From contig NZ_CP107935.1 in the NCBI RefSeq assembly GCF_036038375.1, positions 4,340,001-4,404,000 on the forward strand: a DNA stretch of 64,000 nucleotides. The letters are read 5' to 3'. The position numbers were made by a program, and so were the translations under genes. This document shows positions 7,452 to 15,483 of this stretch, piece by piece; the first letter of the stretch is position 1; each line of letters starts with the position of its first letter. Source of the DNA: Streptomyces sp. NBC_00414. GTDB lineage: Bacteria > Actinomycetota > Actinomycetes > Streptomycetales > Streptomycetaceae. The notes under the pieces were generated by a model. It saw only the letters and a program-made list of their open reading frames with translations. It made no database searches and was not told the DNA's origin.

Positions 7452-8351
7452 TCAGCCGTCGACGGCGATGCGCTGACCGGGGATGATGAAGTCCGGGTCG
7501 GCGCCGATGCTGTCCTTGTTCGCGGCGTAGAGCTCGCTCCACCCGCCGTCGATGCCAAGGGAGTCGGCGATGCTCGACAGACTGTCCCCGGAGCGGACCG
7601 CGTACGAGCCTTCGTCGGCGAGGACGCGCGAGGTGCTGTCGCTGCGCGAGGCGTGCCGGCCGGCGTAGTCGTCCGCGCGGGGCGCGGTGTCGACCTCTTC
7701 GGCGCTGACGCCGCGGTGACGGCCGGAGCTGTCGGCCTCGGCGTCGGTCGAAGCCTCGTCGTTCTGGGAGGACTTGTCCGGGTCGTCCGCCTTCGCCGTG
7801 GCGTCGGTGGACGGGCTGTCCGATCCCTGTGCGTCCGAGCCGGAGTCGTCCGCGGCGTCGGAGTCACCGTCGGTGGACGAGTCGGACTTGGAGTCGTTGC
7901 TCCCCTTTGTCGCATCCGAGTCGGCCGACGAGCCGGCGTCCTCGGCGAGGCCCGTGTCGACGTCCGCGGAGTCGGAGTCCTGCGTCAGGCCGGCGACGAG
8001 ACCGCAGGTCGTCCAGGCACCCGTCCCCTGGTCCGCGAGTATCTTCTCGGCGACGGCTATCTGCTGCGAGCGGCTGGCCTGGTCGGCGCTCGGCGCGTAG
8101 TCGAGGCCGCCGTGCTCCTCCCAGGTCTCCTGGGTCATCTGGAGTCCGCCGTAGAGCCCGTTGCCGGTGTCGGCGCTCCATGAGCCACCGCTCTCGCACT
8201 CGGCGACCGCGTCCCAGGTCGTTCCGCTGGCGGCACTCGCGCCGCTCGCACCGAGCAGGGGGATCGCGATGGCCGATCCGGCCACGCCGGCGGCGACGAG
8301 GAGCGCCGGGGCCTGGCGGGGGCGACGATGACGGCCGTTCCCGGAGAGCAT
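7452..8351 (-). CDS. rpfC: resuscitation-promoting factor RpfC-like, secreted hydrolase with long acidic linker and LysM
   Basis: 299 residues. Signal peptide 1-40 ends in GASA, followed by an Rpf domain about 43-115 with the catalytic Glu at 53 (ECESGGSW) and a C-terminal LysM about 250-299 (VRSGDSLSSIADSLG). The linker of about 130 residues between them is very rich in Asp and Ser and strongly acidic, unlike the short neutral linker of rpfA. The ATG before LSGNGRHRR is chosen because it begins a normal signal peptide. No ydaO-type leader is visible upstream, so control differs from its neighbour. The pair probably arose by duplication. The symbol follows the S. coelicolor neighbour of rpfA as remembered. 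Confidence 0.9.
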   Translation of the reverse strand: MLSGNGRHRRPRQAPALLVAAGVAGSAIAIPLLGASGASAASGTTWDAVAECESGGSWSADTGNGLYGGLQMTQETWEEHGGLDYAPSADQASRSQQIAVAEKILADQGTGAWTTCGLVAGLTQDSDSADVDTGLAEDAGSSADSDATKGSNDSKSDSSTDGDSDAADDSGSDAQGSDSPSTDATAKADDPDKSSQNDEASTDAEADSSGRHRGVSAEEVDTAPRADDYAGRHASRSDSTSRVLADEGSYAVRSGDSLSSIADSLGIDGGWSELYAANKDSIGADPDFIIPGQRIAVDG

Positions 8352-8569
8352 GCGATTGCCTTTCACGTGACAGCAAGGAATACGCACGGGACACAGCGGA
8401 AAACTGCGCTCGTGGCTGCTGCGACGGGCGGGCCTGCCGCATTGAAGGGTGAACGTAGCGGCACTCGAACTCTTGTCACAAGTCGATGCAGCGTAGATAA
8501 CGTGAAGATCACAGAGTTGACGGAGGCTCACCTTCCGGTGGCTTCGGTGCTACAGCCGCCAGACTTCCG

Positions 8570-9856
8570 TCAAGACTTCGCGACCGGGGTGAACTCCACC
8601 GGAAGCGTGCGCAATCCACGCATGATGAGCCCTCCTCGCCACCTCAAATCGGCGGAATCTCCCGCGAGTTGCAGGTCGGGCAGGCGGGTCAGCAGCGTGG
8701 TCAGCGCGGTCCGGCCCTCCAGCCGGGCGAGGGGCGCGCCGAGGCAGTAGTGGATGCCGTGGCCGTAACCGAGGTGTTGGTTGTCACGGCGGGAGAGGTC
8801 GAGGGTGTCCGGGTTCTCGAACCGGTCGGGGTCCCGGTCGGCCGCCGCGAGCACGACGAGCACGGGGTCACCGGCCGCGATGTCCTGCCCGCCGATGCGG
8901 AGCGGTTCGGTGGCGAACCGCCAGGTGGCCAGTTCCACCGGCCCGTCGTAGCGGAGCAGTTCCTCCACGCCGGTTTCGAGGAGGTCCGTGTGACCTGCCG
9001 CGAGGGAGTCCTGCAGCCGCTGCCGCTGCCCGGGGTGGGTGAGCAGGGCGTAGGTGCCGTTCCCGATGAGGTTCACGGTGGTCTCGAAACCGGCGAACAG
9101 GAGGATGAAGGCCATCGCGGCGGCCTCGTTCTCGGTGAGGTGCTCGCCGTGGTCGGAGGCGCGGATGAGACCGGAGATGAGGTCCTCGCCGGGGGCGGGC
9201 TCGTCGGTGAGCTCCTGGCGCTTGCGGTGGATCAGCTCGGCGAGGTAGCCGCGCATCTTCTTGACCGACCGGGCGACACCGCCCCTCGGCCCTCCCCCGT
9301 GCCGGATCATCATCCCGGCCCAGTCGCGGAAGTCGTCCTGGTCCTCGCGCGGGACGCCGAGGAGATCGCAGATGGCATGGATGGGGAGCGGAAAGGCGAA
9401 CTCGTGGATGAGGTCCGCCTCCCCCTTCTCGATGAACCCGTCGATCAGCTGGTCCGTCAGCTCCTGGACCCGGGACGCGAATTCGGCCACCCGCCGAGGG
9501 GTGAACGCCTTGCTGACGAGCCGCCGCAGCCGGGTGTGGTCCGGCGGGTCGATATTGAGCAGGTGGGTCATCAGCTCGGCCTTCCGCTCGCCCGGAATGC
9601 CGGTCCTGCCCTTCGCGTGCGCGGTCCCGTCGTGATGGGCGGGGTTCTTGCTGAGCCGGCCGTCGGCCAGGGCCTGCTTGGCGTCCGCGTAACGGGTGAC
9701 CAGCCACGCCTCCACCCCGCTGGGCAGCTTCGTCCGATGCACGGGAGCGTGCTCACGGAGCCAGGCGTACGCCGGGTAGGGATCGGTCGCGAACTCCCAG
9801 CTGAAGAGTTCGGGGGCGGACTGCCCCGCGGGCGGCTGTGCAGGCGTTTCGGTCAC
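8570..9856 (-). CDS. cytochrome P450 (CYP107-like)
   Basis: 428 residues, a soluble class I bacterial P450. The oxygen-binding I-helix motif AGFETT (255-260), the ExxR pair (E299, R302) and the heme loop GYGHGIHYCLG with Cys 371 are intact, so it should be active; Tyr replaces the usual first Phe of the heme motif, a common variant. The substrate is unknown. I recall that S. coelicolor has a CYP107-family P450 beside rpfC with a reported role in sporulation. No ferredoxin gene is adjacent. The GTG start is uncertain, because its AGGAG overlaps the start codon; no better start lies near. Confidence 0.88.
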   Translation of the reverse strand: MTETPAQPPAGQSAPELFSWEFATDPYPAYAWLREHAPVHRTKLPSGVEAWLVTRYADAKQALADGRLSKNPAHHDGTAHAKGRTGIPGERKAELMTHLLNIDPPDHTRLRRLVSKAFTPRRVAEFASRVQELTDQLIDGFIEKGEADLIHEFAFPLPIHAICDLLGVPREDQDDFRDWAGMMIRHGGGPRGGVARSVKKMRGYLAELIHRKRQELTDEPAPGEDLISGLIRASDHGEHLTENEAAAMAFILLFAGFETTVNLIGNGTYALLTHPGQRQRLQDSLAAGHTDLLETGVEELLRYDGPVELATWRFATEPLRIGGQDIAAGDPVLVVLAAADRDPDRFENPDTLDLSRRDNQHLGYGHGIHYCLGAPLARLEGRTALTTLLTRLPDLQLAGDSADLRWRGGLIMRGLRTLPVEFTPVAKS

Positions 9857-10000
9857 TCCTCGACGGTATCGGGAGGCGCGGCGCGGGCCCGCCCGGCGTC
9901 CTGCCACGGCAGGAAGGGCGTCGGCCGCCCCTCTCAGCGGGACACCGATTTACGACGTCTTACGCTCTTCATCTGGGGCTGTCCCGAAATGTTTCCCCTC

Positions 10001-10031
10001 TTGACCGGACGGCGCTCGGCATACCTACATT
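10001..10031 (+). promoter_or_regulatory. candidate promoter for a leaderless transcript
   Basis: TTGACC at 10001-10006 and TACATT at 10026-10031 with 19-base spacing resemble a housekeeping (HrdB-type) promoter. The -10 ends seven bases before the GTG at 10039, and no Shine-Dalgarno precedes that codon. Transcription would start at or next to the start codon. Confidence 0.5.
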
Positions 10032-10038
10032 CGCGAGC

Positions 10039-11271
10039 GTGGACCCCGAAATACTCCGGACCAGTTTCGCGGTCGTCGAAAGGCGGGCCGAGTTCGCGCT
10101 CAAGTACTTCTACTCGCATCTGTTCTGGCACCACCCCGATGTCCGCGCCCTGTTCCCCCTGGACTCCCCGGAGGACAAGGAACGCCAGCGGGACCGCCTC
10201 TTCACCGCTCTGTCGCTCGTCGTCGCACGCCTGGAGGGTCCGGGGCTGCACGAGTACCTCCGGGACCTGGGGCGGGACCACAGGAAGTACCTGGCACGCC
10301 CGGAGCACTACACGGCCGTGGGGGACAGCCTGATCGCCGCGTTCGCCGCCGTGTCCGGGTCGGCGTGGAACCCGGAGGTGGAGAAGGCCTGGGACGAGGC
10401 GTACGAGCTGATCTCGGACGTCATGCTGGACGGCGCGGGAGAGGCCGAGAGCCAGGGGGAACCGTCCTGGTGGGACGCCGAGGTCGTCGGCCGCACCGGG
10501 CACGGCGACGATCTCGCCGTGCTGACGCTCCGTCCGGACCGTCCCCTCCCCCACCTTCCGGGCCAGTACGTGAGTGTCGGCAGCCCCCGGGCTCCGGGCG
10601 TCTGGCGTCCGTACTCCGTCGGCAACGCGACCCGCCGCGACGGCACCCTCGATCTGCACGTCAGCCTCGTCGAGGACGGTGCCCTGTCCCCCGTACTGGT
10701 CCGGCGCACCCGGGAGGGCGATGTCCTGCGGCTCAGCGCGCCGGGCGGGCGGCTGACCCTGCGTACGCCGGTGGAGCGGCCCCTCACCTTCATCGCGGCC
10801 GGTACCGGCTGGGCCCCGGTGAAGGCCCTGCTGGAACAGCTGGCACGGGAGCCCGGCCCGTACGACGAGGCCCGGCTCTTCGTCGTCGCCCGCGACATCG
10901 CGTACCTCTACGACCGGGTCGCGCTCGAAGGGCTGCGCACGGGGCTGCCGTGGCTGGACGTCACCGTGATCACGCCCGCGCCGGGGCGGCCCAAGGGGCA
11001 GGCCACCGAGCGGCTGCTGACGGCGTTGGGCAACCGGGCCAACTGGGCTCGCCATGACGTCTATCTGGCGGGGCCGCCGGGGCTCGTCGAGGAGATCTCC
11101 TCGGTGCTTCCCCGGCTGGGCGCGGAACCGTCGCGGGTCTTCTGTGACGAGCTTCCGTCCACGGGGCGGGACGGCGACGGCGGTGACGGTCGGCCGCTGG
11201 GGCCCGGGGCGTGGCTTCTTCAGCGGCCCCGGCCCCACTGGCACCTGCCGGTGGGTTGTGACGGTGACTGA
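10039..11271 (+). CDS. flavohemoglobin-like protein: globin fused to FAD/NAD reductase
   Basis: 410 residues. The globin domain is about 1-135, with the proximal heme His at 81 (RDHRKYLARPEHY). An FAD-binding domain follows with RPYSV at 190-194, then an NAD-binding domain starting AAGTGWAPVKALLEQL, and a CDELP block near the C-terminus. Flavohemoglobins turn nitric oxide and oxygen into nitrate. The last about 40 residues are a Gly/Asp-rich tail not usual in the family. GTG at 10039 is the only sensible start; it lacks a ribosome site and appears leaderless. The gene is divergent from the P450. Confidence 0.85.
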   Translation: MDPEILRTSFAVVERRAEFALKYFYSHLFWHHPDVRALFPLDSPEDKERQRDRLFTALSLVVARLEGPGLHEYLRDLGRDHRKYLARPEHYTAVGDSLIAAFAAVSGSAWNPEVEKAWDEAYELISDVMLDGAGEAESQGEPSWWDAEVVGRTGHGDDLAVLTLRPDRPLPHLPGQYVSVGSPRAPGVWRPYSVGNATRRDGTLDLHVSLVEDGALSPVLVRRTREGDVLRLSAPGGRLTLRTPVERPLTFIAAGTGWAPVKALLEQLAREPGPYDEARLFVVARDIAYLYDRVALEGLRTGLPWLDVTVITPAPGRPKGQATERLLTALGNRANWARHDVYLAGPPGLVEEISSVLPRLGAEPSRVFCDELPSTGRDGDGGDGRPLGPGAWLLQRPRPHWHLPVGCDGD

Positions 11272-11344
11272 ACGCTCCGCTGAACCGGGGACAGTATGTT
11301 GGCCGCGGGTGCGTCGTGGCGGGCCGCGCCCCTTCCGGGCGCGG

Positions 11345-12313
11345 TCAGGACTCCGTTGCTCGTATCGCGTCGCGGTAGGCGCGGGCTGCGGCGCGCAGGG
11401 ATGCTTCCGGGTCCACCCCGGCCGCCTCCGCCCGTACCGCCAGGGCCAGTAGTTCGTAGCCGATGCCCTCTCCCCGGGGCAGGGGCACGTCCAGGTCCGC
11501 CGTGCGCGCGCGGGAGGCCAGCTTCGCGGCGAGCGCGAGGCCCGGCTGGCCGAGCGGGACGCCCTCCGTGACGGACGTGCGCTGCTTCTCCTCGGCCTTG
11601 GTGCGCAGCCAGTGCTCCTTGACCTCCTCGGGCGTGGAGGCGCTCTCGTCGCCGAACACGTGCGGGTGGCGGTGGATCAGCTTGGTGACGATGCCCGCCG
11701 CCACGTCGTCGATGGAGAAGGGCTCCGACCCGTCCTCCGGGCTGCCCTCCTCGGCGATCCGGGAGTGGAAGACCACTTGGAGCAGTACGTCGCCGAGCTC
11801 CTCGCGCAGCTCGTGCCGGTCGCCCTCCTCGATCGCCTCGACGAGTTCGTACGCCTCCTCGATGCCGTACTTGGCGAGGCCCTTGTGGGTCTGCTGGGAC
11901 GACCAGGGGCATTCGAGGCGGATGCGGTCCATGACCTGGACCAGGTCGAGGAGGCGGGCGCCCGGGAGGTCGTACGAGGCGGGGAGCAGTTCGAGGTCGG
12001 GCATCTGGACACGGCCCGTGCCGGCCAGCCGGGACAGGCCGTCGGTCAGGCGCGGTTCGCCCTCGCCGGTGGCGACGACGGTGACCGTGCGCCCGCCGGC
12101 GCAGGCGTCGACCAGCTCCTGGGCGCCGGGCTCGGCCTCGTCGACCTGGATGCCGGCCTCGCGCAGGTACGGCAGCTGGGGGTGGGCGCCGTCCGCGCAC
12201 AGGACGCGGTCGGCGCCGTGCAGCGCCTGCCAGGCGGGCCAGGACAGGAGTCCGGGGGCGACGCGGTGGCTGGTGGTGAGCAGGACGATGCGCCCCGGGC
12301 TAGATGCGTTCAC
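11345..12313 (-). CDS. mazG: MazG nucleoside triphosphate pyrophosphohydrolase
   Basis: 322 residues. Residues 1-110 look like a degenerate tetrapyrrole-methylase-type fold (VLLTTSHRVAPG). A MazG domain follows, with ECPW, EEAYELVEAIEEGD and EELGD, which give the ExxE-ExxD metal-binding set. MazG cleaves NTPs to NMP and pyrophosphate and clears non-canonical nucleotides; in E. coli it also lowers ppGpp. There is one MazG domain here, against two in E. coli. Of two in-frame GTG codons, 12313 (before NASSPGRI) is preferred over 12331; neither has a good ribosome site. Confidence 0.88.
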   Translation of the reverse strand: MNASSPGRIVLLTTSHRVAPGLLSWPAWQALHGADRVLCADGAHPQLPYLREAGIQVDEAEPGAQELVDACAGGRTVTVVATGEGEPRLTDGLSRLAGTGRVQMPDLELLPASYDLPGARLLDLVQVMDRIRLECPWSSQQTHKGLAKYGIEEAYELVEAIEEGDRHELREELGDVLLQVVFHSRIAEEGSPEDGSEPFSIDDVAAGIVTKLIHRHPHVFGDESASTPEEVKEHWLRTKAEEKQRTSVTEGVPLGQPGLALAAKLASRARTADLDVPLPRGEGIGYELLALAVRAEAAGVDPEASLRAAARAYRDAIRATES

Positions 12314-12402
12314 ACCCCGAACGTAACCCACCCCACCGACATCAAGGTCACGTGCTGTGGACAGCGGGGGCGTTCATGGGCCGCCCCATGGGCTTTCAGC
12401 GG

Positions 12403-13047
12403 TCACGCAGTCTGCTGGCCGGCCGCCGTGACGTCGCGCACCCAGGGCAGCTTGGCGTCGGTGCGGCTGCTCTTCTCGACGTCCCAGGTGCCGTAGCGGG
12501 GGTTCAGGTCGACGTCCAGTTTCCTGGAGGCCCCGGACAGCGCCTTCCAGAAGGCCGGCTGGCTGGTGTCCGTGCCGAGTTCGGCGGCGAGCTTCTGCGC
12601 CTCGATCTGGACGCGGAGGTTGTCGTCGAGCCGCTCGGGCGGGACTCCGTACTGCTGGAGCCAGCTCACTTCCAGGGCCTTCGCGCCGCCCGCCTGCTGT
12701 TCCAGGCCGGCGCGGGCCTGCTGGATCTCCTTGCGGGTGACGCTCACCCCCGCGTCCTGGGCGGCCTGCCGCAGTACCCGGTCGAGGACCATGCCGTGCA
12801 GGGTGTCGCGGGTGAGGCCGCCGGACTTGGAGATGGCCTGCTCGTACTGCGCCTCGTCCTTGGTGGCGGCCCGCTGTGCGGTCCGTACCTCGTTGACCCG
12901 GTTCTCCAGCTGGGAGACCGTGATCCGGTCGTCGCCGACGACGGCCGCGGCACCGGGATGCGCGTCGCTGCCACAGGCGGTCAGGAGAGGGGCCGCGGTG
13001 ACGAGCGCGGCGGTGAGGAGGAACGCGGTGCGACGGCGGCGGTGCAA
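12403..13047 (-). CDS. SurA N-terminal-like lipoprotein (chaperone-type)
   Basis: 214 residues. A basic N-terminus and hydrophobic stretch end in a lipobox, LLTAC, with the lipidated Cys near residue 24. The rest resembles the helical SurA N-terminal domain (AAVVGDDRITVSQLENRV...), with no parvulin PPIase domain, so it would be a membrane-anchored extracytoplasmic chaperone. The TTG start at 13047 is chosen because AGGAGG lies six bases upstream; a GTG 12 codons earlier has no ribosome site. It is transcribed toward mazG with a gap of about 90 bp. The partner proteins are unknown. Confidence 0.75.
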   Translation of the reverse strand: MHRRRRTAFLLTAALVTAAPLLTACGSDAHPGAAAVVGDDRITVSQLENRVNEVRTAQRAATKDEAQYEQAISKSGGLTRDTLHGMVLDRVLRQAAQDAGVSVTRKEIQQARAGLEQQAGGAKALEVSWLQQYGVPPERLDDNLRVQIEAQKLAAELGTDTSQPAFWKALSGASRKLDVDLNPRYGTWDVEKSSRTDAKLPWVRDVTAAGQQTA

Positions 13048-13223
13048 GGAAAACCTCCTGTAGGAGATTGTGCGACGGTGCACAAAGTCTTGCGGTGATC
13101 GATGTTAGGCAGGGGACCGGCTATCGGCCACCCATTCGACCCAACGATTCGCCTGGACTTCGGGCACCGTCCCGCAGTCCACTCCATCCGCACGCCGCAC
13201 AGCGGTCCCTTCGGCGCGGCCGG

Positions 13224-14747
13224 TCAGCCTCGGACCTGCCCCAGCCACTGGAGGGTCCGGCCGATGTCCCCGACCAGCGGATGGCCGGGGCCCCGCAGCC
13301 GTTCGACGTCGTACTGGAGGCGGGCCAGCGTGTCGTGGGCGGCGGCCCGGTCGCCGAGGGCGAGGAGCAGATGGCCGATGCGGCGGCGTACCTCGAAGGA
13401 GAGTTCGGCGTCCTGGGCGACGTACTGGTTCTCGTAGTACGGCAGCAGCGCGCGGTACTCGGCGAGTGCCGCGGCCGGTTCGCCGAGCTGTTCGAGGCAC
13501 TGGGCGGCCTCGTAGCGGAAGCGCAGGGACTGCGGGTCGGCCTGGCCCGCCTCGGTGGCCCGTTCGTCGGCGAGGCGGCGCAGTTCGGGCAGGGCGCGGC
13601 GGTACTGGCCGTCGTCCATCAGCGTGGCCGCGTACTGCTTGCGCAGGGTGCGCACGACCGGTGAGTGCTCGCCGTGCTCGGCGGCGGCGGCCGGGAGGAT
13701 CTGGCCGAGGATGTCGACGGCCTGCGTGATGCGGCCCTCGCCTAGGAGGCGCTTGACCTCGTCGACCGCTCCCGCGACGTCGGGCTTCTCGACGGCGGGC
13801 GAGGCCTGCGGCTGCGCCGCGGGGGTGCGGGCGCGGTCCGGCCAGGGGGCGTGCGGGCGCAGGAAGGGGCGTGTGGGGTCGAGCGGCCCGCCGGACGGGA
13901 TCCCGCGCGCGGGAAGCAGCGGCAGCAGCTGCTCGTACGTCTCCTGGGCGGAGTCGGGGCGGTGCTGCGGGTCCTTGGAGAGCAGCCGCAGCACGAGGGC
14001 TTCGAGTGCCTCGGGTACCTCGGGGCGCAGCCGGCGGACCGGCAGCGGCGGCTCGTAGAGGTGGCGGTGCAGCACACCGAGGGCGGTGGAGCCGGAGAAC
14101 GGCACGTCACCGCTGAGCAGTTCGTGCAGGAGCACCCCGAGCGCGTACAGGTCGGTGTACGGGCCGACCGCGCCGCCCATCGCCTGCTCGGGGGCCATGT
14201 AGGCGGGCGAACCGATGGGTGAGCCGGTGTGCGTGAGGCGGGTGGTGTCCGTGTCCATCACCGACGCGACGCCGAGGTCGAGGACGGTGACCGTGCCGTC
14301 CTGCTTGATCATCACGTTCCGCGGCTTGAGGTCGCGGTGGACGATCGGCACGGCGTGCACCGCGGACAGCACGGCACACAGCTGCGCGGCGACCGAGACG
14401 GCCCACTGCCAGGGGTACGGGTCGTGCTCGGCCAGGTGGTCGGAGAGGTCGGCCCCGTCGACGTACTGCATGACGAGGAACAGCTCCTCGCCCTCGCTGC
14501 CCGCGTCGTGGACCGTGACCAGGCCGGGGTGGTCGACCTGCGCGGTCACCCGGCACTCGCGCACGAAGCGGCGGCGCAGCTCCTCGGCCTCCTGGCCCGC
14601 GACCTTGTCGGGCCGCAGCAGCTTGACGGCGACCCGCCGGTCCAGGCGCTGGTCGTACGCCGTCCACACCTGGCCCATGCCGCCCTGCCCGATGAGCGTG
14701 GACAGTTCGTAGCGGCCGGTGATCACACGTCCCGGCGCCACGGTCAC
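13224..14747 (-). CDS. Ser/Thr protein kinase, Hanks type, with TPR-like C-terminus
   Basis: 507 residues. Kinase domain about 11-275: glycine loop GQGGMGQVW (20-28), ATP-anchoring Lys 42 (VAVKLL), catalytic loop HRDLKPRNV near 138, DLG in place of DFG at the metal site, and GSPAYMAPEQ. After a Pro/Ala linker, about 180 residues of helical repeats resemble TPRs (AVDILGQILPAAAAEHGEHS and later units). There is no membrane segment or PASTA domain, so it is a soluble kinase. GAGGA lies upstream of the GTG, and the start overlaps the stop of the membrane gene at 14744 (GTGA), implying translational coupling. Substrates are unknown. Confidence 0.9.
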   Translation of the reverse strand: MTVAPGRVITGRYELSTLIGQGGMGQVWTAYDQRLDRRVAVKLLRPDKVAGQEAEELRRRFVRECRVTAQVDHPGLVTVHDAGSEGEELFLVMQYVDGADLSDHLAEHDPYPWQWAVSVAAQLCAVLSAVHAVPIVHRDLKPRNVMIKQDGTVTVLDLGVASVMDTDTTRLTHTGSPIGSPAYMAPEQAMGGAVGPYTDLYALGVLLHELLSGDVPFSGSTALGVLHRHLYEPPLPVRRLRPEVPEALEALVLRLLSKDPQHRPDSAQETYEQLLPLLPARGIPSGGPLDPTRPFLRPHAPWPDRARTPAAQPQASPAVEKPDVAGAVDEVKRLLGEGRITQAVDILGQILPAAAAEHGEHSPVVRTLRKQYAATLMDDGQYRRALPELRRLADERATEAGQADPQSLRFRYEAAQCLEQLGEPAAALAEYRALLPYYENQYVAQDAELSFEVRRRIGHLLLALGDRAAAHDTLARLQYDVERLRGPGHPLVGDIGRTLQWLGQVRG

Positions 14748-15340
14748 CTGCCGTCCTCGTGCTTGCGGAGATAGTCACTCAGCTCGTCCAGCTCGGCGCG
14801 CACCTGGTCGATACGGGCGGGCGCGGGGCGCTGCGGCGGCGGGGTCGGCGCGGAGGGCTGCGACTGGGGCTGCTGGGGTATCGGGGCCATCGGCGGCACC
14901 GGCGTGTGCGGGCCGGCCGCGGCGTACGGGGGCTGCGGGTAGCCGTACGCGTGCGCCGGGGCCTGCTGATGCACCGCGTACGTCTGATGGGCGTAACCCA
15001 GTGCGTGGAAGTGGCGGATGTCCGCCGCGAGGTAGTACGAGATCGCGGGCACGAGGGAGCCGAAGAGCAGGGCCAGCCCCGTCCAGCCGCCAGGGGTGTG
15101 GATCTCATCGCCGGGCTCGGTGCCGAGCAGGACGAGACCGAGTGCCTCGGCCGCGAAAGTCGCCACGACCAGGCCCCAGTCGAGCGATTTGCGGGTCACC
15201 AGCGCCAGGCGCAGCATCATCGCCCAGCCGAGCAGGCCGAAGCTGCACACGGAGATCACCACGAAGAACACGCGCAGGAAGACCAGCAGCCCGGTCGAGG
15301 GTGGCGGCTTCACCGGCTGCGCCTGGCCGTGGCCTTGCAT
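14744..15340 (-). CDS. membrane protein coupled to the Ser/Thr kinase
   Basis: 198 residues. About three hydrophobic helices occupy residues 15-110 (VFLRVFFVVISVCSFGLLG; GLVVATFAAEALGLVLLG; LALLFGSLVPAISYYLA). A Pro/Gln/Ala-rich stretch follows and then a charged C-terminal helix (IDQVRAELDELSDYLRKHED). The ATG has CAGGAG seven bases upstream. Its stop overlaps the kinase start by four bases, so they form one translation unit; it may anchor or be phosphorylated by the kinase (inference). No known family was recognised. Confidence 0.75.
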   Translation of the reverse strand: MQGHGQAQPVKPPPSTGLLVFLRVFFVVISVCSFGLLGWAMMLRLALVTRKSLDWGLVVATFAAEALGLVLLGTEPGDEIHTPGGWTGLALLFGSLVPAISYYLAADIRHFHALGYAHQTYAVHQQAPAHAYGYPQPPYAAAGPHTPVPPMAPIPQQPQSQPSAPTPPPQRPAPARIDQVRAELDELSDYLRKHEDGR

Positions 15341-15483
15341 GGTTGCTCCTGGAGGCCTGATGGGGACGGACGGAGGTACGGACGTACAAGTGCGGAGTCC
15401 GAGCGTATAGGCCGACAAGGACAACTGGTCCAGGGTTGTACCGAACCGTTGTCGTGCTGGTCACCGCGTCCGCCCCAAGGGCC

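Noticed and set aside
8570..11271. P450 and globin-reductase as part of a biosynthetic gene cluster
   Set aside because: No synthase, tailoring or resistance genes nearby; neighbours are core housekeeping genes in the usual order.
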